From Bacteroides sp. (lineage in GTDB: Bacteria; Bacteroidota; Bacteroidia; Bacteroidales; Bacteroidaceae): a DNA stretch of 64,000 bases. Positions 28,510-36,957 of this stretch are shown here, one piece after another (position 1 is the first letter of the stretch; the number at the start of each line of letters is the position of its first letter). The notes beneath the pieces were generated by a model that was given only the letters and a program-made list of their open reading frames with translations, was not told the DNA's origin and made no database searches. The position numbers and the translations under genes are program-made. Location of the stretch: assembly GCA_023665805.1 (NCBI GenBank), contig JAMPDJ010000014.1, positions 1-64,000 on the forward strand. Reading direction: 5' to 3'.

Positions 28510-28554
28510 AAGCCGTAGAGTACCACGAACAAAATGCGGGGTGCTGCTACGGCT
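28510..28554 (-). terminator. terminator after rpmF
   Basis: The minus strand has AGCCGTAG, an approximately 27-nt loop, then CTACGGCT followed by TTATTTTTG, about 40 bp past the rpmF stop. It could be partial, allowing some read-through to fabH. Confidence 0.65.
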
Positions 28555-28591
28555 ATATTCAAGACCCTGTTTAGGTGTGGCTTGAATTTCC

Positions 28592-28771
28592 TCAAGCCTC
28601 CTTCTCGATAGCCAATTTGCCGCGATAGTATCCGCAAGCAGGACATACGGTGTGGTACACGTAGTATTCACCGCAGTTGGAGCATACTGCCAACGTAGGA
28701 GCTACTGCCTTGTCATGGGTTCTTCTCTTGAGAGTACGAGTCTTGGACTGTCTTCTTTTAGGATGTGCCAT
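28592..28771 (-). CDS. rpmF: ribosomal protein bL32
   Basis: A 59-residue protein read from the minus strand, starting MAHPKRRQSKTRTLKRRTHD and containing the zinc ribbon CSNCGEYY...VCPACGYYRG (two CxxC pairs), then ending KLAIEKEA. This is the zinc-binding form of bL32 of the large ribosomal subunit. It starts 9 bp after the yceD stop, the usual yceD-rpmF pairing. Confidence 0.97.
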   Translation of the reverse strand: MAHPKRRQSKTRTLKRRTHDKAVAPTLAVCSNCGEYYVYHTVCPACGYYRGKLAIEKEA

Positions 28772-28780
28772 TGTTGTTTA

Positions 28781-29290
28781 TTATTCTTGGTTATTAGTTT
28801 TTATTTTCAGTTGTTGCAATGCAGCCCACCGCGAATCCGCGAGTCCGTCCGTGGAACTTCCACATTCGAGCCGCGCCATCACCTCCGGGGCACATTTCCC
28901 GTCGGGGTGCACATGACGTATGGGTATCTCCAAAGCCAGCAACGAGTACATCTGCCACGAGAGGTCCGCCACGCCGGGATACGCCGCCACGGTCAGCACC
29001 TCGCCGTCATCATTATCCTCGTCACCCAAGCGAGCCTTCAGACTGCAATGGGCATGGATGGGCCAGTCCATAAGTTCCAGACAACGGATGCACTCCACTT
29101 TCACCGTACCGTCGAATTTGAAGTCTAAGTCGTAGCCTTCCGGCTTCCGCTCCGCCCGCAGCTCAACGTCCACGTGCCCGTCCTCTATTTCGAGTCCATG
29201 GACAGCGGAGAAGAAGTCGCCAGACAGCACCCAATGATATGACACGACATCCTCTGCCATGCCTTTCAAGTCAACCGTGTAGCTATCCAT
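28781..29290 (-). CDS. yceD: YceD family protein (DUF177)
   Basis: About 169 residues, of the family that precedes rpmF in most bacteria and is linked to 23S rRNA accumulation. The conserved centre VECIRCLELM and the late GKCAPEV Cys are visible, with the acidic stretch GDEDNDDGE between them. I use the second Met (MDSYTVDL, 29290); the first, at 29299, would leave a leader of only about 4 nt from the promoter at 29307-29338. Confidence 0.9.
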   Translation of the reverse strand: MDSYTVDLKGMAEDVVSYHWVLSGDFFSAVHGLEIEDGHVDVELRAERKPEGYDLDFKFDGTVKVECIRCLELMDWPIHAHCSLKARLGDEDNDDGEVLTVAAYPGVADLSWQMYSLLALEIPIRHVHPDGKCAPEVMARLECGSSTDGLADSRWAALQQLKIKTNNQE

Positions 29291-29306
29291 TGTACCCATC
29301 GGTGTG

Positions 29307-29338
29307 CAAAGATACGACTTTTACGTAAATCAGCCAAA
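29307..29338 (-). promoter_or_regulatory. promoter of the yceD-rpmF run
   Basis: The minus strand has TTTG (29335-29338), exactly 20 nt, then TATCTTTG (29307-29314). This is a full match to the Bacteroidetes promoter consensus, as expected for a ribosomal protein operon. Confidence 0.8.
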
Positions 29339-29514
29339 CCTACGGGGTACTTTTTTCCTTTACATTTCACAATCTGTATTTTATACCGTTCCAGCCATGC
29401 ATGGTACCGGACACACGACGAGCCATCATGTCGTCCATGAACACTACGGCATACCGCCACCGTATATTTATGCATATCACACTTGCGCCGGTCGCACAGG
29501 AATCGGATCCAAGC

Positions 29515-29590
29515 ACGAACACGAATGTGTCCAAGCGTGAACGCGAATGAGAATACACGAATACGCGAACAAGAATTCACGAATTCACAG
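29515..29590. repeat. imperfect tandem repeat, ACGAAt/c units
   Basis: Related 10-12 nt cores (ACGAACACGAAT, GTGAACGCGAAT, ACGAATACGCGAAC, ACGAATTCAC) start at 29515, 29537, 29557 and 29579, roughly every 20-22 bp. The surrounding gap, 29339-29879, shows no gene. A 13-bp direct repeat CCACACCGCACGC (29827-29839 and 29868-29880) ends at the stop codon of the histidine kinase. Confidence 0.45.
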
Positions 29591-29879
29591 GCCGGCCCCA
29601 ACGAAGGGCAATCGTATTATCTTGTGACATTCGTCATTTTACGTCCCAATGGTTTTGTGCATCCCAAAACAGGATTCTCATAATCACTTAACAATGACCA
29701 AATTGACAAGCCACCTGATTCAAAACGACCGCAGGCCGAGGCATTCCCTTGTCCTTTTTGCTTATTTTTCCAGCCTACAGAAGAGCACAGCACTGTCTTT
29801 TCGTACATCACGAAAGAAAAGGCGGGCCACACCGCACGCCGGCATCGCATGTTTTTGCGCATAAAATCCACACCGCACG

Positions 29880-30983
29880 CTACATTTTCAGCTCTATGCG
29901 GAACACTGTCCCCTTATCCGCGCTGCTCTCCTTCACAAAAATACGCCCGCGATGATACTCCTCCACGATACGCTTGGCAAGCGACAGGCCAAGCCCCCAG
30001 CCGCGAGACTTGGTGGTATAGCCTGGTAGAAAGACCGTCTTCCAACGATGCGACGGGATGCCCTTGCCCGTGTCCGCCACCTCTATCACGCAAATCTCTG
30101 CCTCGGTACTCACGGTGATGGTGATGCTGCCATGTCCTTCCATGGCATCCACGGCATTCTTGCATAGGTTCTCGACCACCCACTCGAACAGCGGCGCACA
30201 CATGGGGACCTCCACCTTTTCACGAGGCAGCACGGTCGAAATACTCACGCGGTTGCTCACGCGGCAACGGATATAGTCCACCACGCGCCCTACCACATCG
30301 GCCACATCGGCTTCGCGAAGCTCTGGAAGAGAACCAATCTTGGAAAAACGCTCGGCAATCAACTGCAACCGCTGCACATCCCGTCCCATCTCCGGAATGA
30401 ACGTGTCATCGGGATACGTCTCGCGCAACACTTCCACCCATGCCATCAGGCTGCTGATGGGTGTCCCCAACTGATGGGCGGTCTCCTTGGAAAGGCCCAC
30501 CCATACGCGGTTCTGTTCGGACTTCTTGCTGCTGAGCAGGGCAAAGATGGCCACCATAACGAAAACAGAGACGACACCCAATTGTACATACGGCCACAAG
30601 GCAAGACGGCGCAAGAGAAGGGAATCGTCGTAACGGACATCCATCCATTCGTCCTCGGAAAGGGCTATGCGTATGGAATACGTCAACTCGCCGTCCCCGG
30701 CATCCACATTGCGTTGCATCTGCACGGTGCCGTCGCTGCCGAACACCATCACCGGAATGGTATTGTTGCTGTTCAACACCTTCAGCACCAGGGAGAGGTC
30801 GGCATCGGCATCAGCCTCGCCAAAGGAACGCATGGCCTCGGCCCAGGTCTCCATCTTCAACTGTTCCTCGCGCTTGAAATCACGCACAAGATAATGGCTG
30901 ACCACCAAAGAGGCCACACAAAGAAGGACGGCCGCCGCTATCAGCGTCATTCTCATCTGTCGTATCTTGTCTGCCCACTGCAT
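29880..30983 (-). CDS. sensor histidine kinase
   Basis: The 367-residue membrane sensor has TM1 at about 12-30, an extracytoplasmic loop of about 115 residues, and TM2 (VQLGVVSVFVMVAIFALL). A phosphoacceptor helix with His in KETAHQLGTPISSLMAW follows, then an HATPase_c domain with the N box (ENLCKNAVDAM), G1 (ADTGKGIP) and G2 (GWGLGLSLAKRI). I place the start at 30983 (MQWADKIRQ); longer versions would run into the opposite gene. No response regulator is adjacent, so it is an orphan here. The signal is unknown. Confidence 0.9.
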   Translation of the reverse strand: MQWADKIRQMRMTLIAAAVLLCVASLVVSHYLVRDFKREEQLKMETWAEAMRSFGEADADADLSLVLKVLNSNNTIPVMVFGSDGTVQMQRNVDAGDGELTYSIRIALSEDEWMDVRYDDSLLLRRLALWPYVQLGVVSVFVMVAIFALLSSKKSEQNRVWVGLSKETAHQLGTPISSLMAWVEVLRETYPDDTFIPEMGRDVQRLQLIAERFSKIGSLPELREADVADVVGRVVDYIRCRVSNRVSISTVLPREKVEVPMCAPLFEWVVENLCKNAVDAMEGHGSITITVSTEAEICVIEVADTGKGIPSHRWKTVFLPGYTTKSRGWGLGLSLAKRIVEEYHRGRIFVKESSADKGTVFRIELKM

Positions 30984-31138
30984 ATACAGGAATAACGTTT
31001 TGCCTGCCGCTTTTATTATAAGCAGGACAGGAGAAGCCGAGAACTTCCATCCGGACAAACCCGAGCAACTAAGACAGGGGGCACGCACGTCCGACACTTT
31101 TAACAAGGGAGATGGGGCAAATTCTTGATTATTTGTAT

Positions 31139-31146
31139 TATCTTTG
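31139..31146 (+). promoter_or_regulatory. -7 box almost touching the C11 peptidase start
   Basis: TATCTTTG ends 5 nt before the ATG at 31152, so transcription should begin about 2 nt before the start codon. There is no TTTG at -33. Confidence 0.45.
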
Positions 31147-31151
31147 CACAC

Positions 31152-32360
31152 ATGAACAAGTTGATACTACGCATTACGCTTGCCGCAAGCGTAATCTTTT
31201 CCTGCCTGCACCTCACCTCGTGCAACGACAACCTGCCTGCACCGGACGAGAAGTTGCCTGGCAACACCGTGATAGTGTACATGGGCGCGGAGAACTCTCT
31301 GGCCTCCTATTCGCAACGAGATCTGGACGAGATGAAGTCCGCATTGGGCGACATACCAGAGGACTGCCAGGTGGTGGTCTACCGCGACGCGGAACTGAAA
31401 CCGGCCATATTCCATCTCACTTCCAAGAAATTCACCACATGGTATGAATACAAGGAAGACCACAACAGCGCCGACATGACCACCTTGCAAAGCGTGCTGG
31501 AGAAAATCGTCAAGGGATTTCCTTCCGCGACGTACTCCCTGGTTCTGTGGAGCCACGGCACTGGATGGACCGACAGGAAAAATGCCCCACAAAAGTCCAT
31601 CATAGTGGACAACGGGCAAAACACCCAGTCCAACCGCGGACAGTGGTTGCACGTGGGCCAGCTTGCCAACATACTGAAATCCATGCCGCACATGGAATTC
31701 ATCTTCTTCGACGCCTGCTACATGCAAAGCGTGGAGGTGGCTTCGCACCTATACCCGTTCACCGACTACATCATAGGCTCACCGACAGAGATACCGGCTC
31801 TTGGCGCGCCATACAATCTGATAATGAAAGCCCTGTGCCGGGCAGACATTCCCGGAATCATCAACGGCTATGCCTCCGGCTACAGCGGAACACAGGGAGT
31901 TTTGCTGTCGGCCGTACACTCCGACGACTTCATGGATTTCTGCGCAGCCACCGCAAAATTCATTCCGCGAGCCTTCCCAAGCACAGGCATGCCGTCGGTA
32001 GACGGAATACAGATTTATGCTCCGGAATACGGACTGGATGATTTTTCGCGACAGAGCGACATGCCCGTACCCTACGACATGCGTTCGGCAATGTACCACG
32101 TCCTGGATGCTGCGGACTATGGCACATGGGAAGAGCATTGGAAGAAAACCATCCTGTATCCGGCAAAGGCCGGGAACTGGGCCAGCGTGTATTCCAACCT
32201 TCGCTACGGTAATGCCCACCAGACCCTCACCGATCCGGAACACTACGGCGGCATATCCATGAACATTCCACGAAAGGAATACCAGGGACCAAACTGGGAT
32301 GCCCAGTTCAGGCTATCTCCATGGTATGCTTTCACCCTCTGGGAAGAGGCAGGATGGTAA
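31152..32360 (+). CDS. clostripain-family (C11) cysteine peptidase, lipoprotein
   Basis: The 402-residue protein has a lipoprotein signal ending LHLTSC (Cys24), so it is an envelope or surface lipoprotein. The caspase-like fold catalytic dyad is His135 in LWSHGTGW and Cys189 in FFDACYMQSVEV, the C11 (clostripain/PmC11) signature; such enzymes cut after Lys or Arg. The start at 31152 is chosen because it gives the signal peptide; an in-frame Met at 31125 lies upstream of the -7 box. The neighbours are two further peptidase genes on the same strand. Confidence 0.9.
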   Translation: MNKLILRITLAASVIFSCLHLTSCNDNLPAPDEKLPGNTVIVYMGAENSLASYSQRDLDEMKSALGDIPEDCQVVVYRDAELKPAIFHLTSKKFTTWYEYKEDHNSADMTTLQSVLEKIVKGFPSATYSLVLWSHGTGWTDRKNAPQKSIIVDNGQNTQSNRGQWLHVGQLANILKSMPHMEFIFFDACYMQSVEVASHLYPFTDYIIGSPTEIPALGAPYNLIMKALCRADIPGIINGYASGYSGTQGVLLSAVHSDDFMDFCAATAKFIPRAFPSTGMPSVDGIQIYAPEYGLDDFSRQSDMPVPYDMRSAMYHVLDAADYGTWEEHWKKTILYPAKAGNWASVYSNLRYGNAHQTLTDPEHYGGISMNIPRKEYQGPNWDAQFRLSPWYAFTLWEEAGW

Positions 32361-32420
32361 AAGCATACCTTATTATATATATTTATGAAGGCAAGAACTG
32401 CGTTTTACGGAAATTATTGT

Positions 32421-32428
32421 TATATTTG
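32421..32428 (+). promoter_or_regulatory. -7 box for the M24 aminopeptidase
   Basis: TATATTTG, 38 bp before the start codon at 32467. No TTTG at the -33 distance. Confidence 0.5.
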
Positions 32429-32466
32429 CACATAAATCACCCTTAACCTATATACTTATATCACAC

Positions 32467-33864
32467 ATGTTGTTCAGCAAAGACACATACATACAACGAC
32501 GCGACATTTTGCGCCAACGCATACAGTCGGGACTTATCGTCCTCATGGGTAACAACAATTCCCCTGCCAACTACCCTGCCAATGCCTACCGTTTCCGTCA
32601 AGACAGTTCATTCCTGTATTACTTCGGCCAGCATCGCGAGGGACTGGCTGGCGTAATAGATGCAGACGAGGGCAGAGAATGGCTCATAGGCGACGACATA
32701 GATCTGGAAGACATCGTGTGGTGCGGTAATGTTGACAGCGTGGCCGACATGGCTCGCCAATGCGGCGTACAGAACTCCGCCCCCATGGCCAAGTTGACCG
32801 AGCTGGTGCGGAATGCCATGAAACAGGGACGCCGCGTGCATTTCCTGCCCCCATATCGCCACGATCTGATGATACAATTGATGGACCTGACAGGCATACA
32901 TCCGTCACAGCAGCGCGCAAAGGCCAGCCTGGAGCTGATAATGGCGGTGATAGACCAAAGGGCCGTGAAGACCGAAGAGGAGATTGCAGAAATAGAACGC
33001 GCATGCGCCATAGGCCACGAAATGCATACCACTGCCATGCAGATGGCACATCCGGGTGTCACGGAACAGGAGATATGCGGCCGGATATCGGGCATAGCAT
33101 CGGCACGCGGTTGCATGGTGTCCTTCGCTCCCATAGTCACCATGCATGGCGAGATAATGCACGGCTATCCCGCACCGGTGCCTTTGAAAGAGGGCAGGTT
33201 GCTATTGTGCGACTGCGGCGCGGAGACCAACGAGAACTATTGTTCCGACCACACACGCACCACCCCCATAAGCGGACGCTTCACGCAACGCCAACACGAG
33301 ATATACAGCATAGTGGAGGAATGCCATGACTATGCTCTCTCGGTGGCTGCTCCGGGCATCAAGTGGATGGACGTGCACATGAACGTGTGCAGGTTGATGG
33401 CCACACGGCTGAAAGAGCTGGGACTGATGAAAGGAGATGTGGACGAAGCCGTACGCCAGGGTGCGCATGCCATGTTCATGCCTCACGGTCTGGGCCACAT
33501 GATGGGCATGGACGTGCACGACATGGAGGGCCTGGGGCAGATATATGTCGGTTTCGACGACGAAGTGCGCCCAAATCTGGAACAGTTCGGCACCAACTGC
33601 CTGCGTTGTGGACGCCGCTTGCAGGAAGGTTGGGTCATGACGGACGAACCCGGCATATACTTCATCCCCGCTCTCATAGACGAATGGCGAGGGAAAGGCT
33701 TGCACAAGGACTTCATCAACTATGACCTGCTGGAAACGTACAAGGACTTCGGTGGCATACGCATAGAGGACGACATCCTGATTACCGGCAAGGGGTGCCG
33801 TTTCCTGGGACACGACCTCATACCTTACCATCTGGACGACGTGGAAGCATTCATAAACCAATAA
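32467..33864 (+). CDS. Xaa-Pro aminopeptidase (M24B)
   Basis: Removes N-terminal residues preceding proline. The N-terminal creatinase-like domain (about 1-165) includes the PepP pattern ANAYRFRQDSSFLYYFGQHREG. The C-terminal pita-bread domain carries the five metal ligands: Asp in LLLCDCGAE, Asp in NYCSDHTRT, His in HGLGHMMGMDVHD, Glu in TDEPGIYF and Glu in GIRIEDDILI. No signal peptide, so cytoplasmic. Length 465 fits. It could act with the C1 peptidase downstream in peptide breakdown. Confidence 0.93.
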   Translation: MLFSKDTYIQRRDILRQRIQSGLIVLMGNNNSPANYPANAYRFRQDSSFLYYFGQHREGLAGVIDADEGREWLIGDDIDLEDIVWCGNVDSVADMARQCGVQNSAPMAKLTELVRNAMKQGRRVHFLPPYRHDLMIQLMDLTGIHPSQQRAKASLELIMAVIDQRAVKTEEEIAEIERACAIGHEMHTTAMQMAHPGVTEQEICGRISGIASARGCMVSFAPIVTMHGEIMHGYPAPVPLKEGRLLLCDCGAETNENYCSDHTRTTPISGRFTQRQHEIYSIVEECHDYALSVAAPGIKWMDVHMNVCRLMATRLKELGLMKGDVDEAVRQGAHAMFMPHGLGHMMGMDVHDMEGLGQIYVGFDDEVRPNLEQFGTNCLRCGRRLQEGWVMTDEPGIYFIPALIDEWRGKGLHKDFINYDLLETYKDFGGIRIEDDILITGKGCRFLGHDLIPYHLDDVEAFINQ

Positions 33865-33947
33865 GGAATCGCCACGTATCAGTCCCACACCGAGGCGCCA
33901 CCGGCACAGGTACAAGAATAACACTAATCATTAAATAATTCTATCCG

Positions 33948-35159
33948 ATGAACAAATTTATTTTGACGGCAGTGGCTGCCATCTGCGCCCTGCCCACATT
34001 GGCACAGGACACCAAGAAGGAGGCTCCGGCAGACTCCCTTGTATTCACCACAGTAATCGAGGCACCTGTTACCAGTATCAAGAACCAGAACAACTCCGGC
34101 ACATGCTGGAGCTACTCTGCGCTGGCTTTCCTCGAGAGCGAGGTACTCAAGAAGGATCCGTCCAAGAAAGACATCGACCTGTGCGAGTCTTTCCTCGTGA
34201 GCAAGACATACACCGACCGTGCCGACCGCAACGTCCGCACTCATGGCGATGCCAGCTTCAGCCAGGGCGGTTCTTTCTATGACGCCATCTACTGCATGGA
34301 AAATTACGGTCTCATCCCCGAGGGCATCATGCCTTATCCAATCACTCCATACGGTGACTCCCTGTTCAACTTCACCAACTTCTTCCCTCCCATGTCAGCT
34401 TACATCAAGGCCATTGCCACCAGCGATGCCCGTAAAATCAACCCCATCTGGAAGAAGGACGTGCAGGGAATGCTCGACAACTACTTCGGTGCATGCCCCG
34501 AGGAATTCGAGTACAAGGGCAAGAAGTACACTCCGCAGAGCTTCGTGAAGGACTACCTGAAGCTGGACCCCAACGACTATGTGTCTCTTACCAGCTATAC
34601 CCACCATCCTTTCTACGGCTCTTTCATCCTTGAGATTCAGGACAACTGGCGCTGGGCTTCCAGCTACAATCTCCCCTTGGACGAATTCATGCGCGTAATG
34701 GAGGAGAGCGTAAAGAACGGTTGGACCTTTGCATGGGGTGCCGATGTAAGCGAGGACGGTTTCAGCCGCCGTACCGGCAAGAACAGGTGCGTGGCCACCG
34801 TACCCGACGTCAAAGCCACATCAGGCGTGGGCAGCGACCAAAGCCGTTGGACAGGTGAAAAGGCCGGTGTCAAGATTACTCAGGCCGATGCTGCAGGAGA
34901 GAAGACCATTACCCAGGAGATGCGCCAGGAGGGTTATGACAACTGGACCACTACGGACGACCACGGCATGCAAATCTACGGTATCGCCAAGGACCAGCAT
35001 GGCAAGGAGTACTTCATGATGAAGAATTCATGGGGCGAGCACGGTCCTTACAAGGGCTTCTGGTACGTAAGCAAGCCTTACGTGGCCTACAAGACCATGA
35101 ACATAGTCATAAACAAGAATGCCATTCCCAAGGACATCCGCAAGAAGTTGGGCATCTAA
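33948..35159 (+). CDS. exported C1B aminopeptidase (bleomycin hydrolase-like)
   Basis: The 403-residue papain-fold peptidase has a signal peptide (MNK..., cleavage near TLAQ, residue 20). The catalytic triad is Cys53 (NQNNSGTCWSYSA), His339 (DDHGMQI) and Asn360 (MKNSWGEHG). The C1B/PepC-type spacing, with a long insertion between Cys and His, identifies it as aminopeptidase C-like rather than simple papain. Its location would be the periplasm, unlike cytoplasmic PepC. recJ begins 18 bp downstream. Confidence 0.92.
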   Translation: MNKFILTAVAAICALPTLAQDTKKEAPADSLVFTTVIEAPVTSIKNQNNSGTCWSYSALAFLESEVLKKDPSKKDIDLCESFLVSKTYTDRADRNVRTHGDASFSQGGSFYDAIYCMENYGLIPEGIMPYPITPYGDSLFNFTNFFPPMSAYIKAIATSDARKINPIWKKDVQGMLDNYFGACPEEFEYKGKKYTPQSFVKDYLKLDPNDYVSLTSYTHHPFYGSFILEIQDNWRWASSYNLPLDEFMRVMEESVKNGWTFAWGADVSEDGFSRRTGKNRCVATVPDVKATSGVGSDQSRWTGEKAGVKITQADAAGEKTITQEMRQEGYDNWTTTDDHGMQIYGIAKDQHGKEYFMMKNSWGEHGPYKGFWYVSKPYVAYKTMNIVINKNAIPKDIRKKLGI

Positions 35160-35177
35160 TACAAAGCTGACTGCGCT

Positions 35178-36902
35178 ATGAATTACATTTGGCACTACAA
35201 GGAGCCAGAGCGTGACAGTCAGGAAAAAGCTATTTCACTTGCCAAGGAGTTGGGTATCAACCCGACCCTTGGCAAACTTCTACTTGACAGGGGCATCGGC
35301 ACGGCTGCGGAAGCACGCAAGTTCTTCAAGCCGCAACTGACAAACCTGCCGGATCCATTCCTGTTCCGGGACATGGCGGTGGCCGTAAAGCGGCTGAACG
35401 ACGCCTTGGGACGCAAGGAACGGATATTGGTGTACGGAGACTATGACGTGGACGGGGTAACTGCCGTGGCACTGGTGTACAAGTTCCTCAAACAGTACTA
35501 CTCCAACATAGAATACTATATTCCGGACCGCTACGAGGAAGGCTATGGTGTATCCCGTCAAGGCATAGACCATGCAGAAGAGACCGGGGTTAAGCTCATC
35601 ATTGTCCTGGACTGCGGCATCAAGGCCGTAGAAGAGATACAGTATGCCAAGAGCAAGGGAATCGACTTTATAATCTGCGACCATCACGTACCGGACGAAG
35701 TACTGCCTCCCGCGGTGGCAATACTGAACGCCAAACGGACGGATGACACATATCCCTATGGGGACTTGTCGGGATGCGGAGTGGGATTCAAACTGATACA
35801 GGCCTTTGCCAAAAACAATGGCATACCTTTCTCGGAACTCGTCCCGTTGCTGGATCTGTGTGCCGTGAGCATAGCCTCGGACATAGTACCCATAATGGGA
35901 GAAAACAGGATATTGGCCTACCATGGATTGAAACAGCTGAACTACAACCCCAGCGTGGGCATGAGGGCCATCATAGACATATGCGGCCTAACGGGCAAGG
36001 AGATAACCATCTCGGATGTCATCTACAAGATAGGGCCGCGACTGAACGCCTCGGGCAGAATAGACAATGGACGCGAGTCCGTGGAGCTGCTTGTCAGCAC
36101 AGACTCGGAGGTTGCCATGCATAAGGCCGCACAGATAAATCACTACAACGAACAGCGCAAGGATCTGGACAAGGCCATGACGGAACAGGCCAACCAAATA
36201 GTGGCTTCGCTCGTGCACCACTCCGATCACAAGGCCATTGTCATCTATAACGAGGGATGGCACAAGGGGGTCATAGGCATAGTGGCATCGCGCCTGACGG
36301 AAATATACTTCCGGCCCGCCGTGGTACTTACGCGCGATGGCGGCGTGGCCACAGGATCGGCCCGCTCCACAGGAGGATTTGACATATACAAGGCCATAGA
36401 AAGTTGCCGAGACATCCTGGAGAACTTCGGAGGACACACTTACGCCTCCGGCCTGACGCTGAAGGCGGAGAACGTACCAGAATTCAAAAGAAGATTTGAG
36501 GAATATGTGGACAGTCACATCCTGCCGGAGCAGACGGATGCCATACTGGAGATAGACGACATGCTGGACTTCCAGGACATCAACAAGCAGTTCTTCTACG
36601 ACCTAAAACGCTTCCAGCCATTCGGACCCGAAAATCCCAAACCACGCTTCTGCACACGCAACGTCTACGACTACGGTACCAGCAAGGTGGTTGGACGCAA
36701 CCAGGAACATATCAAGCTGGAATTGGTCGACAACCGAAGCGACAACATCATGAACGGCATAGCCTTCGGACAAAGTTCCCAGGCCAGATACATCAAGACG
36801 AAACGTTCCTTCAACATAGTCTACACCATAGAAGAGAATACGCACAAACGTGGCGAAATACAGTTGCAGATAGAAGACATAGAGCCTTCGGAACTTGACT
36901 AA
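35178..36902 (+). CDS. recJ: single-stranded-DNA exonuclease RecJ
   Basis: 5'-3' ssDNA exonuclease of recombination and mismatch repair. The DHH domain has YGDYDVDGVTAVAL, LDCGIKA and CDHHVPDE (the DHH motif), and the DHHA1 domain carries GWHKGVIGIVASRL, GSARSTGGFDI and GGHTYASGLTL. A C-terminal OB-like domain follows (about 455-574). Length 574 is normal. The next gene, a second RecQ, begins within or just after its end; RecQ and RecJ act together in RecF-type repair, so the pairing makes sense. Confidence 0.96.
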   Translation: MNYIWHYKEPERDSQEKAISLAKELGINPTLGKLLLDRGIGTAAEARKFFKPQLTNLPDPFLFRDMAVAVKRLNDALGRKERILVYGDYDVDGVTAVALVYKFLKQYYSNIEYYIPDRYEEGYGVSRQGIDHAEETGVKLIIVLDCGIKAVEEIQYAKSKGIDFIICDHHVPDEVLPPAVAILNAKRTDDTYPYGDLSGCGVGFKLIQAFAKNNGIPFSELVPLLDLCAVSIASDIVPIMGENRILAYHGLKQLNYNPSVGMRAIIDICGLTGKEITISDVIYKIGPRLNASGRIDNGRESVELLVSTDSEVAMHKAAQINHYNEQRKDLDKAMTEQANQIVASLVHHSDHKAIVIYNEGWHKGVIGIVASRLTEIYFRPAVVLTRDGGVATGSARSTGGFDIYKAIESCRDILENFGGHTYASGLTLKAENVPEFKRRFEEYVDSHILPEQTDAILEIDDMLDFQDINKQFFYDLKRFQPFGPENPKPRFCTRNVYDYGTSKVVGRNQEHIKLELVDNRSDNIMNGIAFGQSSQARYIKTKRSFNIVYTIEENTHKRGEIQLQIEDIEPSELD

Positions 36903-36957
36903 CGCACAAGGTGCCATCATCCACGGCGGAGGATGGCCCGTACCTACGACAAAAAGC

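Noticed and set aside
28441..28671. Minus-strand 76-codon frame near fabH
   Set aside because: It is out of frame with rpmF, which it overlaps and which is certain from its sequence.
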